From contig FOEK01000003.1 of assembly GCA_900110635.1 (NCBI GenBank), positions 1 through 64,000 of the forward strand: a stretch of DNA of 64,000 bases. The letters run 5' to 3'. This DNA comes from Lachnospiraceae bacterium NE2001. Lineage in GTDB: Bacteria; Bacillota; Clostridia; Lachnospirales; Lachnospiraceae. The first letter of the stretch is position 1, and every line of letters starts with the position of its first letter. The notes below the pieces were generated by a model. It worked only from the letters and a program-made list of their open reading frames with translations, was not told where the DNA came from and ran no database searches. Both the position numbers and the translations under genes were made by a program. This document shows positions 52,051 through 60,350 of this stretch, one piece after another.

Positions 52051-53076
52051 ATGGCTAAGAAAGATATTGACTGGGGTAGCCTCGGATTTGGTTACATGGA
52101 AACCGATGCTAGCTACGTATCAAACTTTAAGGATGGTGCGTGGGATGATGGTGTGATCACACCTGATCATACTATTACTATAAGTGAATGTGCTTGCGTA
52201 CTTCATTATTCACAGTCCTGCTTCGAGGGACTTAAGGCATACGAGACTGAGGATGGACATATTGTTACATTTCGTCCTGACCTCAATGCACAGAGAATGA
52301 TGGATACATGCGAGAGACTTGAGATGGCTGTATTTCCAAAGGAGAGATTCCTGGAGGCTGTTGATAAGGTAGTTCTTGCAAATGAGGACTGGGTACCACC
52401 TTTCGGAAGTGGCGCAACACTTTATATAAGACCATTAATGTTTGGTTCAAATGAGGTTATTGGCGTTAAGCCAGCTGATGAGTATCAGTTTAGAATCCTC
52501 GTTACACCAGTTGGACCTTACTTCAAGGGTGGTCAGAAGGCTATTACAATAAGAATAAGTGATTTCGATAGAGCAGCTCCTCGCGGAACTGGTCATATTA
52601 AGGCGGGACTTAACTATGCTATGTCACTTCATGCTATAGTTGATGCACACAAGAAGGGCTTCGATGAGAACCTCTATCTTGATCCTGCATCAAGAACAAA
52701 GATAGAAGAAACTGGTGGTGCAAATGTTATCTTTATCAAGGGTAATAAGTTCATCACACCTAAGTCAAATAGTATCCTTCCATCAGTTACCAGACGTTCA
52801 CTTGAGGTAGTTGCAAAAGACTACTTAGGTCTTGAAGTAGAGGAGAGAGAAGTATTCCTTGAGGAAATACCATCATTCGATGAGTGCGGTCTCTGCGGAA
52901 CTGCTGCAGTTATCTCACCAGTTAGAGCAATCAATGATCACGGCAACGAGATTGTATTCCCAGGCAGCAAGGATGGTACAGTAGGACCTACAATCCAGAA
53001 GCTCTATGATACCCTCACAGGTATTCAGATGCACAAGATCGAAGGACCTGAAGGCTGGGTACACGTAATCAAGTAA
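52051..53076 (+). CDS. ilvE: Branched-chain amino acid aminotransferase
   Basis: A PLP enzyme of fold type IV that interconverts Leu, Ile, Val and their keto acids. The protein has 341 residues from ATG 52051, which follows AAAGGAGATAAGG. The PLP lysine is in HIKAGLNYAMSLHA, and the distal GGANVIF ... GLCGTAAVISP segments are conserved. The length and sequence are of the longer BCAT type shared by many Firmicutes and eukaryotes. No T-box or leader peptide was seen in the 39-base leader. It is monocistronic, ending at a palindromic repeat. Confidence 0.95.
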   Translation: MAKKDIDWGSLGFGYMETDASYVSNFKDGAWDDGVITPDHTITISECACVLHYSQSCFEGLKAYETEDGHIVTFRPDLNAQRMMDTCERLEMAVFPKERFLEAVDKVVLANEDWVPPFGSGATLYIRPLMFGSNEVIGVKPADEYQFRILVTPVGPYFKGGQKAITIRISDFDRAAPRGTGHIKAGLNYAMSLHAIVDAHKKGFDENLYLDPASRTKIEETGGANVIFIKGNKFITPKSNSILPSVTRRSLEVVAKDYLGLEVEEREVFLEEIPSFDECGLCGTAAVISPVRAINDHGNEIVFPGSKDGTVGPTIQKLYDTLTGIQMHKIEGPEGWVHVIK

Positions 53077-53095
53077 TAAAAGACAGAAAAAGGCA

Positions 53096-53174
53096 GGGGA
53101 CGGTTCTCTGTCTTGTTGATTAAACTGTATCGAAAAATCGATTGGCTAATATAACAAGACAGAGAACCGTCCCC
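53096..53174. repeat. REP-like element, copy 7: paired inverted copies with 35-base loop
   Basis: Arm 53096-53117, starting GGGGACGGTTCTCTGTC, is perfectly complementary over 22 bases to arm 53153-53174. The 35-base centre includes ATCGA/TCGAT. This is the most complete member in the window and looks like a small non-autonomous mobile element. No transposase gene is present here. Confidence 0.85.
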
Positions 53175-53192
53175 CGTCTTTGAGTGTAAGAT

Positions 53193-53711
53193 ATGAAGTA
53201 TTGGAAAGTTAGAAAACTGAAGAAACTCGGTTTGGTGGTGCTTGTTATGGGCATGCTGCTTAGTCTGGCAGCTTGTGGCGACTTAACCAAGACCATTAAG
53301 TCTGAGGATATGAAGATCACTCTCAGTAAGGAATATCAGAAGGATACTCTGGCAAATGCCACCTGGTATTATACCAGTCCGGATGGCCTAGCCATGGGCA
53401 TCAGGTCTCTGAAGGATGATGTGGAGAAGAGTGGACTTGAGGTTAATTCTGCACAGGATTACGCTGAGGCTTATATCAAGGCCAACAGCATTCCGGGTTC
53501 ACCTCAGGTGAAATCAGGCGAAGGCTATGTATTTTTTAAATATACTAGAAAGGTTTCCGGTACTGAGTATTCTTATCTTACCTGCGTCTATGATCACGAC
53601 GATGAGTTCTGGCTTATCAATTTTGCTTGCTACAAAGAACTGTATAAAGAGTATGAGACTGAGTTCTTTGAATCTGCTAATTCTGTATCATTTATAGAAG
53701 AGGATGAATGA
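53193..53711 (+). CDS. Small lipoprotein of unknown function
   Basis: A 172-residue predicted lipoprotein. The basic N-terminus (KYWKVRKLKK) and hydrophobic segment end at a lipobox LSLAAC with Cys28. The mature part contains alternating polar and aromatic residues (NATWYYTSPDGLAMGIRSL, YVFFKYTRK, YSYLTCVYDHDDEFWLINFAC), likely a small alpha/beta domain similar to PsbP/DUF-type lipoproteins, with two Cys that may form a disulfide. I do not recognise the family. Its last codons overlap the ABC permease start, so it may be co-translated with the exporter. Confidence 0.8.
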   Translation: MKYWKVRKLKKLGLVVLVMGMLLSLAACGDLTKTIKSEDMKITLSKEYQKDTLANATWYYTSPDGLAMGIRSLKDDVEKSGLEVNSAQDYAEAYIKANSIPGSPQVKSGEGYVFFKYTRKVSGTEYSYLTCVYDHDDEFWLINFACYKELYKEYETEFFESANSVSFIEEDE

Positions 53712-54564
53712 TCTAATATCTATGGAAAATAATTTAGAAAAAAAGGACTATGTTAGTTCTAATACAGGCTATAGTAGTTCTTCCAATAAAGGATTTAATA
53801 GAGAAAGATTTCTTCAGAACAGATTCATACTTGCTGAGCTGGTAAAGAAGGGCATCCGTCTCAAATATCGTCGTTCTTATCTAGGAATTCTGTGGTCACT
53901 TCTTGAACCCCTGCTTTCTATGATAGTTCTTACTATTGTATTTGGCACGCTAATGGGGGAGAAGACAAAGGAATTCCCTGTTTATATACTGTCGGGAAGA
54001 TTGCTTTACAGCTTCTTCTCACAGTCTACAACTGCGGCTCTGAAGTCCATTAGAGCCAACAGTTCCATCATCAAGAAGGTATATGTGCCGAAGGTGCTGT
54101 ACCCTCTGTCAGGTGTATTGTTCAACTATGTTATATTTTTAATATCACTTATAGTGCTCGCTGCAGTATCATTGGTACTGGGCGTTTTTCCTACGTTCTA
54201 TCTGATTCAGGCGGTGGTCAGCTTATTTGTGCTGTTACTGCTTAGTCTTGGAGTTGGCCTGATTCTCTCTACAGTGGGAGTGTTCTTCAGGGATATGGAA
54301 TATCTGTGGAACGTTGCACTGATGCTGATAATGTATACATCCGCCATATTCTACAGGGCAGATAAGCTTCTGGGCAGCAAGTGGAGCATAGTACTAAAGG
54401 CAAATCCACTATTTTCCGTTATCGAGACCTTCCGAAGTGCGGTCTTTGGAGAGGCTATGAACCTGAAATATCTTGCATATGCATTTTGCTTCAGTGTTGT
54501 GGCAATCATAATAGGCGTAGTGATATTTAAGAAAAATGAAGACAAGTTTATTCTGGAGATATAG
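53704..54564 (+). CDS. ABC-2 type polysaccharide export permease
   Basis: The membrane subunit of an ABC exporter for wall teichoic acid or polysaccharide (TagG/Wzm type). The 286-residue protein has six hydrophobic segments and the family's LVKKGIRLKYRRSYLGILWSLLEPL motif before the first segment. ATG 53704 overlaps the end of the lipoprotein gene by eight bases; ATG 53722 is an alternative without a clear ribosome binding site. It is followed after two bases by the ATPase subunit. With the lipid-linked sugar transferases in the window, it could export the same glycopolymer, but the link is positional. Confidence 0.92.
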   Translation: MNDLISMENNLEKKDYVSSNTGYSSSSNKGFNRERFLQNRFILAELVKKGIRLKYRRSYLGILWSLLEPLLSMIVLTIVFGTLMGEKTKEFPVYILSGRLLYSFFSQSTTAALKSIRANSSIIKKVYVPKVLYPLSGVLFNYVIFLISLIVLAAVSLVLGVFPTFYLIQAVVSLFVLLLLSLGVGLILSTVGVFFRDMEYLWNVALMLIMYTSAIFYRADKLLGSKWSIVLKANPLFSVIETFRSAVFGEAMNLKYLAYAFCFSVVAIIIGVVIFKKNEDKFILEI

Positions 54565-54566
54565 AA

Positions 54567-55307
54567 ATGAGCGAGAAGGTACTTCGGGTTGAAAATGTCA
54601 GCATGCGTTTCAACCTTAGTAAAGAAAAGCACGATTCCCTCAAGGAATATTTTATCGCTCTAATGAAGAAGCAGCTGATCTTCAACGAGTTCTGGGCGCT
54701 TTCAGATGTATCCTTTGAACTGGAAAAAGGCGACAGACTGGGAATACTGGGCTTTAATGGCGCAGGGAAGTCTACACTCCTGAAGGTTATTGCTGGAGTA
54801 TTTAAGCCTACAAAGGGAAATGTGGAGCGAACTGGAGTGCTTGCACCACTGATTGAGTTGGGGGCAGGCTTTGACCCACAGTATACTGGTCTCGAAAATA
54901 TATATCTATATGGCGCCTGCCTTGGCTACAGCCACAAATTTATCGATGAGAAGCTGCAGGACATTATTGATTTTTCTGAGCTTAAGGACTTTATCGATGT
55001 GCCGCTTAAGAACTACTCCTCAGGTATGAAGGCAAGACTGGGCTTTGCAATTGCTACAATTGTTGAACCAGATATGCTGATACTTGATGAAGTTTTGTCG
55101 GTTGGAGATGCTAAGTTTAAGAAGAAGAGTGAGGCAAAGCTGAAGAAGCTGCTGGAAAAGGACGTGACGGTTCTCTTCGTGTCGCACAATACTGACCAGG
55201 TGAGAAGACTCTGCAACAAGGCCATTATACTGGATAAGGGCAAGATGATCGATTCGGGTGATGTGGAGACGGTTGCGGCTCACTATGAAGAAATGGTAGG
55301 CAAATAG
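54567..55307 (+). CDS. ABC polysaccharide export ATP-binding protein
   Basis: The ATPase partner of the preceding permease (TagH/Wzt type). The 246-residue protein has Walker A GFNGAGKST, the signature NYSSGMKARLGFAIA, Walker B MLILDEVLSVGD and an H-loop FVSHNT. The N-terminal HDSLKEYFIALMKK segment is typical of this subfamily. It lacks the C-terminal carbohydrate-binding domain of Wzt proteins such as E. coli O9a, so export probably does not depend on a cap recognised by that domain. Confidence 0.94.
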   Translation: MSEKVLRVENVSMRFNLSKEKHDSLKEYFIALMKKQLIFNEFWALSDVSFELEKGDRLGILGFNGAGKSTLLKVIAGVFKPTKGNVERTGVLAPLIELGAGFDPQYTGLENIYLYGACLGYSHKFIDEKLQDIIDFSELKDFIDVPLKNYSSGMKARLGFAIATIVEPDMLILDEVLSVGDAKFKKKSEAKLKKLLEKDVTVLFVSHNTDQVRRLCNKAIILDKGKMIDSGDVETVAAHYEEMVGK

Positions 55308-55387
55308 TTGGAAAAAAAACTAAAGTATGTTAAAATCATAAGTTGAGTGGTTGAAAAAAGTAATTGCCTGAAATCGTGGGGGTAAAT

Positions 55388-56293
55388 ATGGCTTTTCTTG
55401 AGTTATTAAAGGTTATACTAATAGGTATAGTAGAAGGAATAACGGAGTGGCTTCCGATAAGCAGCACGGGACATATGCTTATTTTGGACGAGTTCCTTAA
55501 GTTAAATGCTGATCCAGAGTTTAAGGAGATGTTCTTCGTTGTCATACAGCTGGGTGCCATCATTGCCGTTATCTATATGTATTGGAGCAAGCTGTGGCCA
55601 TTTAGAATAATCCGTCCTGAATCAAAGAATGCTAAGAAGAGTGGCAAGAAGGACGCTAAGTGGAAGAATGAATACCGCGTTGGGTCTATTGGTATCTCAA
55701 GACCTGTACTTATGATGTGGGTTAAGGTATTGGTTGCCACAGTTCCTGCTGGAATCATCGGTCTTCTTCTGGATGACTGGATGGATACTTATGCGCATAC
55801 ACCTGCAGTTATTGCAGTTGCACTTATAGTTTATGGTGTTCTCTTTATTCTTATAGAAAAGAGAAATGTTAAGCGTACCCCTCATATAACTAAACTGGGG
55901 CAGCTCACTTATCTGGACGCCCTTAAGCTGGGCCTGTTCCAGTCACTGGCTATCGTACCAGGAACCTCTAGATCCGGTGCTACTATAGTCGGTGGTCTTA
56001 CAATGGGTATCTCTCGAAAACTTGCTACAGAGTTTTCATTTTTCATGAGTATACCTATCATGTTTGGATGGAGTATCGTGAAGCTTATAAAGTTCGGAAT
56101 GCACTACTCAGTTCTTGAGTTCTTTGAGATGCTGTTCGGAATGGTAGTTTCATTCGTGGTTTCCATCTTTGTGATCAAGTTCCTGATTGGCTACATTAAG
56201 AAGAATGATTTCACACTCTTTGGCTGGTATCGCATCGGCCTTGGCGTCATTATCATCGTTATCTTTGCTATTAAGTCAATCATGGCAGGCTAA
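55388..56293 (+). CDS. uppP: Undecaprenyl-diphosphatase
   Basis: Recycles undecaprenyl diphosphate to the monophosphate carrier used for wall polymers. From ATG 55388 (GTGGGGGTAA upstream) the protein has 301 residues. The two signature regions are EGITEWLPISSTGHM near residue 15 and PGTSRSGATIVGG in the second half, and about eight hydrophobic segments are seen. A loop of about 35 basic residues (SKNAKKSGKKDAKWKNE) follows the second segment, longer than in E. coli. Also known as BacA, it can confer bacitracin tolerance when overexpressed. It is 80 bases after the exporter. Confidence 0.95.
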   Translation: MAFLELLKVILIGIVEGITEWLPISSTGHMLILDEFLKLNADPEFKEMFFVVIQLGAIIAVIYMYWSKLWPFRIIRPESKNAKKSGKKDAKWKNEYRVGSIGISRPVLMMWVKVLVATVPAGIIGLLLDDWMDTYAHTPAVIAVALIVYGVLFILIEKRNVKRTPHITKLGQLTYLDALKLGLFQSLAIVPGTSRSGATIVGGLTMGISRKLATEFSFFMSIPIMFGWSIVKLIKFGMHYSVLEFFEMLFGMVVSFVVSIFVIKFLIGYIKKNDFTLFGWYRIGLGVIIIVIFAIKSIMAG

Positions 56294-56325
56294 TAATAAT
56301 TTAGCCAAAGTTCTCAAATTTTCTC

Positions 56326-56355
56326 TTGACGAATAGTGAATTACTATGGTATTCT
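56326..56355 (+). promoter_or_regulatory. Sigma-A promoter of the rpmG-secE-nusG operon
   Basis: TTGACG at 56326-56331 and TATTCT at 56350-56355 with an 18-base spacer. Transcription would begin just before the structured leader. Confidence 0.6.
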
Positions 56356-56360
56356 AACCA

Positions 56361-56480
56361 TTGCGTTTCTATACGCACTTCTTTTTGTGTGCATTTTAAG
56401 GCAGATCCCAGCCGGCACCATAAAGGTACCCTATGTCCGTATAGAACCAGTGAACAGATGATTTTATGAGATATTATTAT
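56361..56480 (+). promoter_or_regulatory. Structured leader of rpmG-secE-nusG
   Basis: TTCTATACG (56367-56375) pairs with CGTATAGAA (56438-56446), enclosing a GCAC/GTGC hairpin with a T-rich loop and a further CATA/TATG hairpin around GGTACC. The closed long-range helix suggests a folded leader in front of a ribosomal protein gene, but I cannot assign it to a known class. Confidence 0.45.
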
Positions 56481-56494
56481 GGAGGTGACTCGTC

Positions 56495-56644
56495 ATGCGT
56501 GTCAAGATAACTCTCGCTTGTACAGAATGCAAGCAGCGTAACTATAATACGACAAAGGAAAAGAAGCTTCACCCAGATAGAGTAGAAACAAAGAAGTATT
56601 GCAGATTCTGTGGAAAGCATACTATGCATAAGGAGACCAAATAA
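56495..56644 (+). CDS. rpmG: Ribosomal protein L33
   Basis: A 49-residue 50S subunit protein. ATG 56495 follows GGAGGTGAC. The sequence starts [17 protein letters not shown] and has the zinc-ribbon cysteines CTEC and CRFC (so it is the zinc-binding C+ form), ending in HKETK. It heads the usual Firmicute order rpmG-secE-nusG-rplK-rplA; the next gene begins 34 bases later. It is too short for many gene finders' cutoffs but the identity is clear. Confidence 0.97.
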   Translation: MRVKITLACTECKQRNYNTTKEKKLHPDRVETKKYCRFCGKHTMHKETK

Positions 56645-56678
56645 TTAATTGGTTAGATTATTTTAAGAGGTAGATATT

Positions 56679-56882
56679 ATGTCAGACAAGAAGGAGACAT
56701 CACCTGCTCTTAAGAGAAGCTGGTTTCAGGAGCTTAAGGGTGAATTCGGTAAGATAACCTGGCCCGGAAAGAAGCAGCTTGCCAAGGAAGTAACAGTTGT
56801 ACTTGTATCAGCTATAGTTCTTGGCTGTGTTATAGTGATAGTAGACTATTTGCTTAACCTGGGTCTTCAGTTTATATGGTAG
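56679..56882 (+). CDS. secE: Preprotein translocase subunit SecE
   Basis: The 67-residue SecE of Gram-positive type, with a single membrane helix at residues about 38-62 and the cytoplasmic amphipathic helix with the conserved ELKGEFGKITWPGKKQL motif. It stabilises SecY in the translocon. AAGAGGTAG precedes ATG 56679, and the stop lies 12 bases before the nusG start. Confidence 0.97.
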   Translation: MSDKKETSPALKRSWFQELKGEFGKITWPGKKQLAKEVTVVLVSAIVLGCVIVIVDYLLNLGLQFIW

Positions 56883-56894
56883 GCGGTGAATGAT

Positions 56895-57605
56895 ATGGCA
56901 GATGAGAAGAATATTGATATAGAAGAAAATGTATCCGAAGAGGCTGTATCAGAGGAGTCTGTAGCTGAAGAAACTGTGACAGAAGAGACTGCTAGTGAAG
57001 AGACAGTTTCAGATGAAGCTGCCAGCGAAGAAGGTGTTCAGGAGCCACCACGTCAGAAGTCTGCAAATGTAAAGCAGCAGGGTGATGATGAACCTCACTG
57101 GTATGTAGTTCATACATATTCAGGTTATGAGGAAAAGGTTAAGAAGGATATCCTGAAGACTATCGAGAATCGTAGACTCGAGGATCAGATGTTCGAGGTA
57201 ATGGTTCCTACTCAGGACGTTACTGAGACAACTAAGAAGGGTACAAAGAAGACCATATCCAAGAAGTTGTTCCCTGGATATGTTCTTGTTCATATGATTA
57301 AAAATGATGTCACCTGGTATGTAGTTCGTAATACCCGTGGTGTGACAGGCTTCGTTGGACCTGGATCAGAGCCAGTTCCACTTTCAGACGCAGAGATGGC
57401 AAGACTTGGTGTCAAGATGACTGAGATCAAGATTGATGTTGAGATTGGCGATAAGATCAAGGTTATATCAGGACCTTGGGCTGGATCAGAGGGAAGCATC
57501 AAGACCATCAATCGTACAAAGCAGACAGTTACTATGGATATTGATCTCTTTGGACGTTCAACAGATGTTGAGATTAATCTGGCTGAGATTCAGAAGCTTA
57601 AATAA
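56895..57605 (+). CDS. nusG: Transcription elongation factor NusG with acidic N-terminal extension
   Basis: NusG binds RNA polymerase and couples it to ribosomes or Rho. From ATG 56895 (AGGCGG eight bases upstream; GTG 56886 rejected) the protein has 236 residues, about 55 more than typical. The extra sequence is an N-terminal region of repeated EE(T/S/A)V-type units (for example VSEEAVSEESVAEETV) without positive charge until residue 50. The NGN domain then begins WYVVHTYSGYEEKV and ends near 160, and the KOW domain (IGDKIKVISGPWAGSEG) is intact. The extension is probably disordered. Confidence 0.95.
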   Translation: MADEKNIDIEENVSEEAVSEESVAEETVTEETASEETVSDEAASEEGVQEPPRQKSANVKQQGDDEPHWYVVHTYSGYEEKVKKDILKTIENRRLEDQMFEVMVPTQDVTETTKKGTKKTISKKLFPGYVLVHMIKNDVTWYVVRNTRGVTGFVGPGSEPVPLSDAEMARLGVKMTEIKIDVEIGDKIKVISGPWAGSEGSIKTINRTKQTVTMDIDLFGRSTDVEINLAEIQKLK

Positions 57606-57675
57606 TATATAGTAGCATTTTACTACTAAGTTAATAACTATGTTGTGATATCTAACTGTGTAAGCAGTTATATAT

Positions 57676-57762
57676 AGCTGTGACATCCTTTTAACCTGGG
57701 ATGCTCATAGTAAGTGGAAGGGGGCGTTAGAGACGTTCCCGCGATTTACCACGAGAGGAGGA
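57676..57762 (+). promoter_or_regulatory. Ribosomal protein leader before rplK, probable L1-binding structure
   Basis: Two stems are visible: CATCC/GGATG (57684-57703) and GTGG (57714-57717) with CCAC (57749-57752), which encloses GGGGGCGT/ACGTTCCC. The layout GTGGAAGGGG...CCACGAGAGGAGG directly before the rplK ribosome binding site resembles the L1 site of rplK-rplA leaders, a mimic of the 23S rRNA site for feedback repression. Class assignment is by resemblance only. Confidence 0.5.
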
Positions 57763-57769
57763 ATAAAAA

Positions 57770-58195
57770 ATGGCTAAGAAAGTCAAAGGTTACATTAAGT
57801 TACAGATACCTGCAGGAAAGGCAACTCCAGCACCACCTGTTGGACCAGCACTTGGTCAGCACGGTGTAAATATCGTAGACTTCACAAAGCAGTTTAACGA
57901 TAGAACAGCTGATAAGGGTGATATGATCATCCCTGTAGTTATCACAGTTTACGCTGATAGTTCTTTCAGCTTTATTACTAAGACACCACCTGCAGCAGTT
58001 CTTATTAAGAAGGCAGCTGGTCTTGCAAAGGCTTCTGGTGAGCCAAACAAGAAGAAGGTTGGTAAGATCACAAAGGCTCAGGTTGAGGAGATTGCTAAGA
58101 CAAAAATGCCTGACCTGAATGCAGCATCACTTGAGGCAGCTATGAGCATGATAGCTGGTACAGCTCGCTCTATGGGCGTCGAAGTAGTTGACTAA
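57770..58195 (+). CDS. rplK: Ribosomal protein L11
   Basis: A 141-residue 50S protein of the GTPase-associated centre. The family core [21 protein letters not shown] is present (given in parts: [15 protein letters not shown]), as are [19 protein letters not shown] and the C-terminal RNA-binding domain with [12 protein letters not shown] strong GAGAGGAGGAA precedes ATG 57770. It shares the operon with rplA, 17 bases downstream. Confidence 0.98.
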   Translation: MAKKVKGYIKLQIPAGKATPAPPVGPALGQHGVNIVDFTKQFNDRTADKGDMIIPVVITVYADSSFSFITKTPPAAVLIKKAAGLAKASGEPNKKKVGKITKAQVEEIAKTKMPDLNAASLEAAMSMIAGTARSMGVEVVD

Positions 58196-58212
58196 GTTCG
58201 GAGGTAATAAAG

Positions 58213-58926
58213 ATGAAAAAAGGTAAGAGATATGCAGAGGCTGCAAAGCTTGTTGATAAGGCAAAGCTTTACGACCTTGAAGAGGCAGCAGAATTAATCA
58301 AGAAGACAGCTAACTCAAAGTTCGATGAGACAATCGAGGCTCATTTAAAGCTTGGTGTAGATGGACGTCACGCAGATCAGCAGGTTCGTGGTGCAGTTGT
58401 ACTGCCACACGGAACTGGTAAGGAAGTAAAGGTTCTTGTATTTGCCAAGGGAGATAAGGTTGACGAAGCACTTGCTAACGGCGCAGATTACGCTGGTGGT
58501 GAGGAACTCATTCCAAAGATTCAGAACGAAGGTTGGCTTGACTTCGACGTAGTTATCGCTACACCTGATATGATGGGTGTTGTTGGACGTCTTGGACGTG
58601 TACTTGGTCCTAAGGGACTTATGCCAAATCCAAAGGCTGGTACAGTTACACCTGATGTAGTTAAGGCTATCGCTGATGTTAAGGCTGGTAAGATCGAGTA
58701 CAGACTTGATAAGGCTAACATCATCCACGTTCCAGTTGGAAAGGCTTCTTTCACAGCTGAGCAGATTGCTGAGAACTACAAGGCACTTATGGATGCAGTT
58801 GTAAAGGCTAAGCCATCAAGCGCAAAGGGTACATACCTTAAGAGCGTAACAATCGCTTCAACAATGGGCCCTGGAATCAAGCTGAACCCAATTAAGTTCA
58901 CAGGCCAGGCAACCACAGAAAAATAA
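58213..58926 (+). CDS. rplA: Ribosomal protein L1
   Basis: A 237-residue 50S protein of the L1 stalk and probable repressor of its own operon. The conserved [43 protein letters not shown] (as [10 protein letters not shown]) and the C-terminal TMGPGIKL are present. It is followed 12 bases later by a palindromic terminator and a gene on the other strand, so rplJ and rplL, which often come next, are elsewhere. Confidence 0.98.
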   Translation: MKKGKRYAEAAKLVDKAKLYDLEEAAELIKKTANSKFDETIEAHLKLGVDGRHADQQVRGAVVLPHGTGKEVKVLVFAKGDKVDEALANGADYAGGEELIPKIQNEGWLDFDVVIATPDMMGVVGRLGRVLGPKGLMPNPKAGTVTPDVVKAIADVKAGKIEYRLDKANIIHVPVGKASFTAEQIAENYKALMDAVVKAKPSSAKGTYLKSVTIASTMGPGIKLNPIKFTGQATTEK

Positions 58927-58938
58927 GTCCAAATAATA

Positions 58939-58977
58939 ATCACCAATTGGGGACAGTCCCCAATTGGTGATTTTTTA
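58939..58977. terminator. REP-like palindrome, copy 8, as rplA terminator
   Basis: ATCACCAATTGGGGAC pairs with GTCCCCAATTGGTGAT around a single A, followed by TTTTTT. It is a 33-base almost perfect palindrome. It shares CACCAATTGGGGAC with copy 6 and would also serve the convergent glycerate kinase gene. Confidence 0.9.
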
Positions 58978-58984
58978 TTTGTGA

Positions 58985-60139
58985 TTAAATATTCAGTAGG
59001 CGGAAGATCTGTTCGGCGGTGGCTGCGATGTTGATCCGGGCTGTGGAAGGCTCCATGGATTGTTCCAGTGTGATAGGTCGACGCACTATCGGGAAATAAG
59101 CGTCCACATCTGGCAACTTATCGCCATCGAAGGAAGCAGATACGGATCCAACTAGTGCGATAACTGGTTTGTTGAACACTTTGGCTATATGGGCGATTCC
59201 AACAGGAGCCTTTCCCATAGCAGTCTGTGCGTCCAGCATACCTTCGCCAGTCACAACTATGTCTGCTTCACTAATATATTTCTTTAGATTAGTCTCATCT
59301 ATAACTATTTTATTTCCGGATTCAAGCTCTCCTCCAAGGAAGTATTTGAAGGCAAATCCCAGTCCTCCGGCAGCACCGCATCCAGGTGCATTTGGATCTA
59401 CATCTCTGTGAAGTGCAGTCTTTGCCACGCTGGCAAAGTTTTCCATCCATTTATCTGCGGCAATTATCTCGGAATCGAAGAGTCCCTTCTGTGGGCCAAA
59501 TATCTTTGAAGCTCCTCGTTCACCGAAGAGTGGGTTGTCTACGTCACAGGCGATTCTGAAGGTGCATTCTGAAAGAGCAGATTTAAAGTTATCAGGTGTG
59601 ACGCGACTTACAAACTCCAGATCACCACCGGTGAGAAATCCTTTATCTCCAGTGAGAAGATGTCCTGCTGAGTCGTAGAAGCTTGCACCCAGAGCCTGGA
59701 GCATACCAATACCAGCGTCATTTGTAGCACTTCCTCCAAGTCCGATAATGAAATGTCTGCATCCTTCGTTTATTGCGTCGAGAATCATTTGTCCCACGCC
59801 GTAGGTCGTGGTCTTAAAAGGATCTCTGTCCACGGCAGGAATCAGAGTCAGCCCGGCAGCGGCAGATATCTCTATAATTGCAGTCTTGTTGGGATTCTCT
59901 ATGATACCGTAGGTGGCAGATATAGTCTTACCCAGCGGGTTCACTACATTTACCTGTTTAAATGTACCGCCACATCCAGTGGTTACTGCTTGAACTGTGC
60001 CCTCGCCTCCATCTGCCAACGGTCTGACTTCGTATTCGGCATCAGGTATGGCACGGAGCAACCCCTGAGCGGCAGCCTTTCCACATTCCATAGAGGTAAG
60101 ACACCCCTTCATGGAATCAATAGCAAATACAACCTTCAT
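58985..60139 (-). CDS. Glycerate kinase (GlxK/GarK type)
   Basis: Phosphorylates D-glycerate, to 2- or 3-phosphoglycerate. The 384-residue length and sequence match family PF02595: the N-terminal FAIDSMKGCLTSMECGKAAA, GGEGTVQA, the GLGGSATNDAGIGMLQALG loop and GAAGGLGFAFKYFLGGEL. Its start ATG 60139 (minus) has GAGGAGAA upstream. It is convergent with rplA and divergent from the surface hydrolase gene; no glyoxylate or sugar-acid genes adjoin it. Confidence 0.94.
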   Translation of the reverse strand: MKVVFAIDSMKGCLTSMECGKAAAQGLLRAIPDAEYEVRPLADGGEGTVQAVTTGCGGTFKQVNVVNPLGKTISATYGIIENPNKTAIIEISAAAGLTLIPAVDRDPFKTTTYGVGQMILDAINEGCRHFIIGLGGSATNDAGIGMLQALGASFYDSAGHLLTGDKGFLTGGDLEFVSRVTPDNFKSALSECTFRIACDVDNPLFGERGASKIFGPQKGLFDSEIIAADKWMENFASVAKTALHRDVDPNAPGCGAAGGLGFAFKYFLGGELESGNKIVIDETNLKKYISEADIVVTGEGMLDAQTAMGKAPVGIAHIAKVFNKPVIALVGSVSASFDGDKLPDVDAYFPIVRRPITLEQSMEPSTARINIAATAEQIFRLLNI

Positions 60140-60169
60140 ATATTCTCCTCTCTAATGTGCGAGTGGATA

Positions 60170-60200
60170 ATGTGCAATGGGGACAGTCCCCATTGCACAT
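60170..60200. repeat. REP-like perfect palindrome, copy 9
   Basis: ATGTGCAATGGGGAC, a central A, and GTCCCCATTGCACAT form a perfect 31-base palindrome, followed by a partial echo GTCTGTCCCTTTTTGCACAT in 60203-60222. It lies in the divergent promoter region of glycerate kinase and the surface hydrolase. Its arms match the GTGCAATGGGGAC found inside copy 2. Confidence 0.85.
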
Positions 60201-60283
60201 AGGTCTGTCCCTTTTTGCACATTCCCAACACATTATATCAAAGTTGAAGGGAGTAGAAAATACTTGAAAAATCGGCTATTTCA

Positions 60284-60313
60284 TTGTAAAATCATACTTT
60301 ACGATGGTATATT
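60284..60313 (+). promoter_or_regulatory. Candidate promoter of the surface metallo-hydrolase gene
   Basis: TTGTAA at 60284-60289 and TATATT at 60308-60313, 18 bases apart, giving a leader of about 30 bases before ATG 60351. Confidence 0.6.
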
Positions 60314-60350
60314 ATGGAAACCGCATATTTTAAAAAATGGAGAGATAACT

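Noticed and set aside
56361-56480. tRNA gene before rpmG
   Set aside because: The folded leader lacks a T-arm GTTC and a cloverleaf; only a long-range helix is seen.
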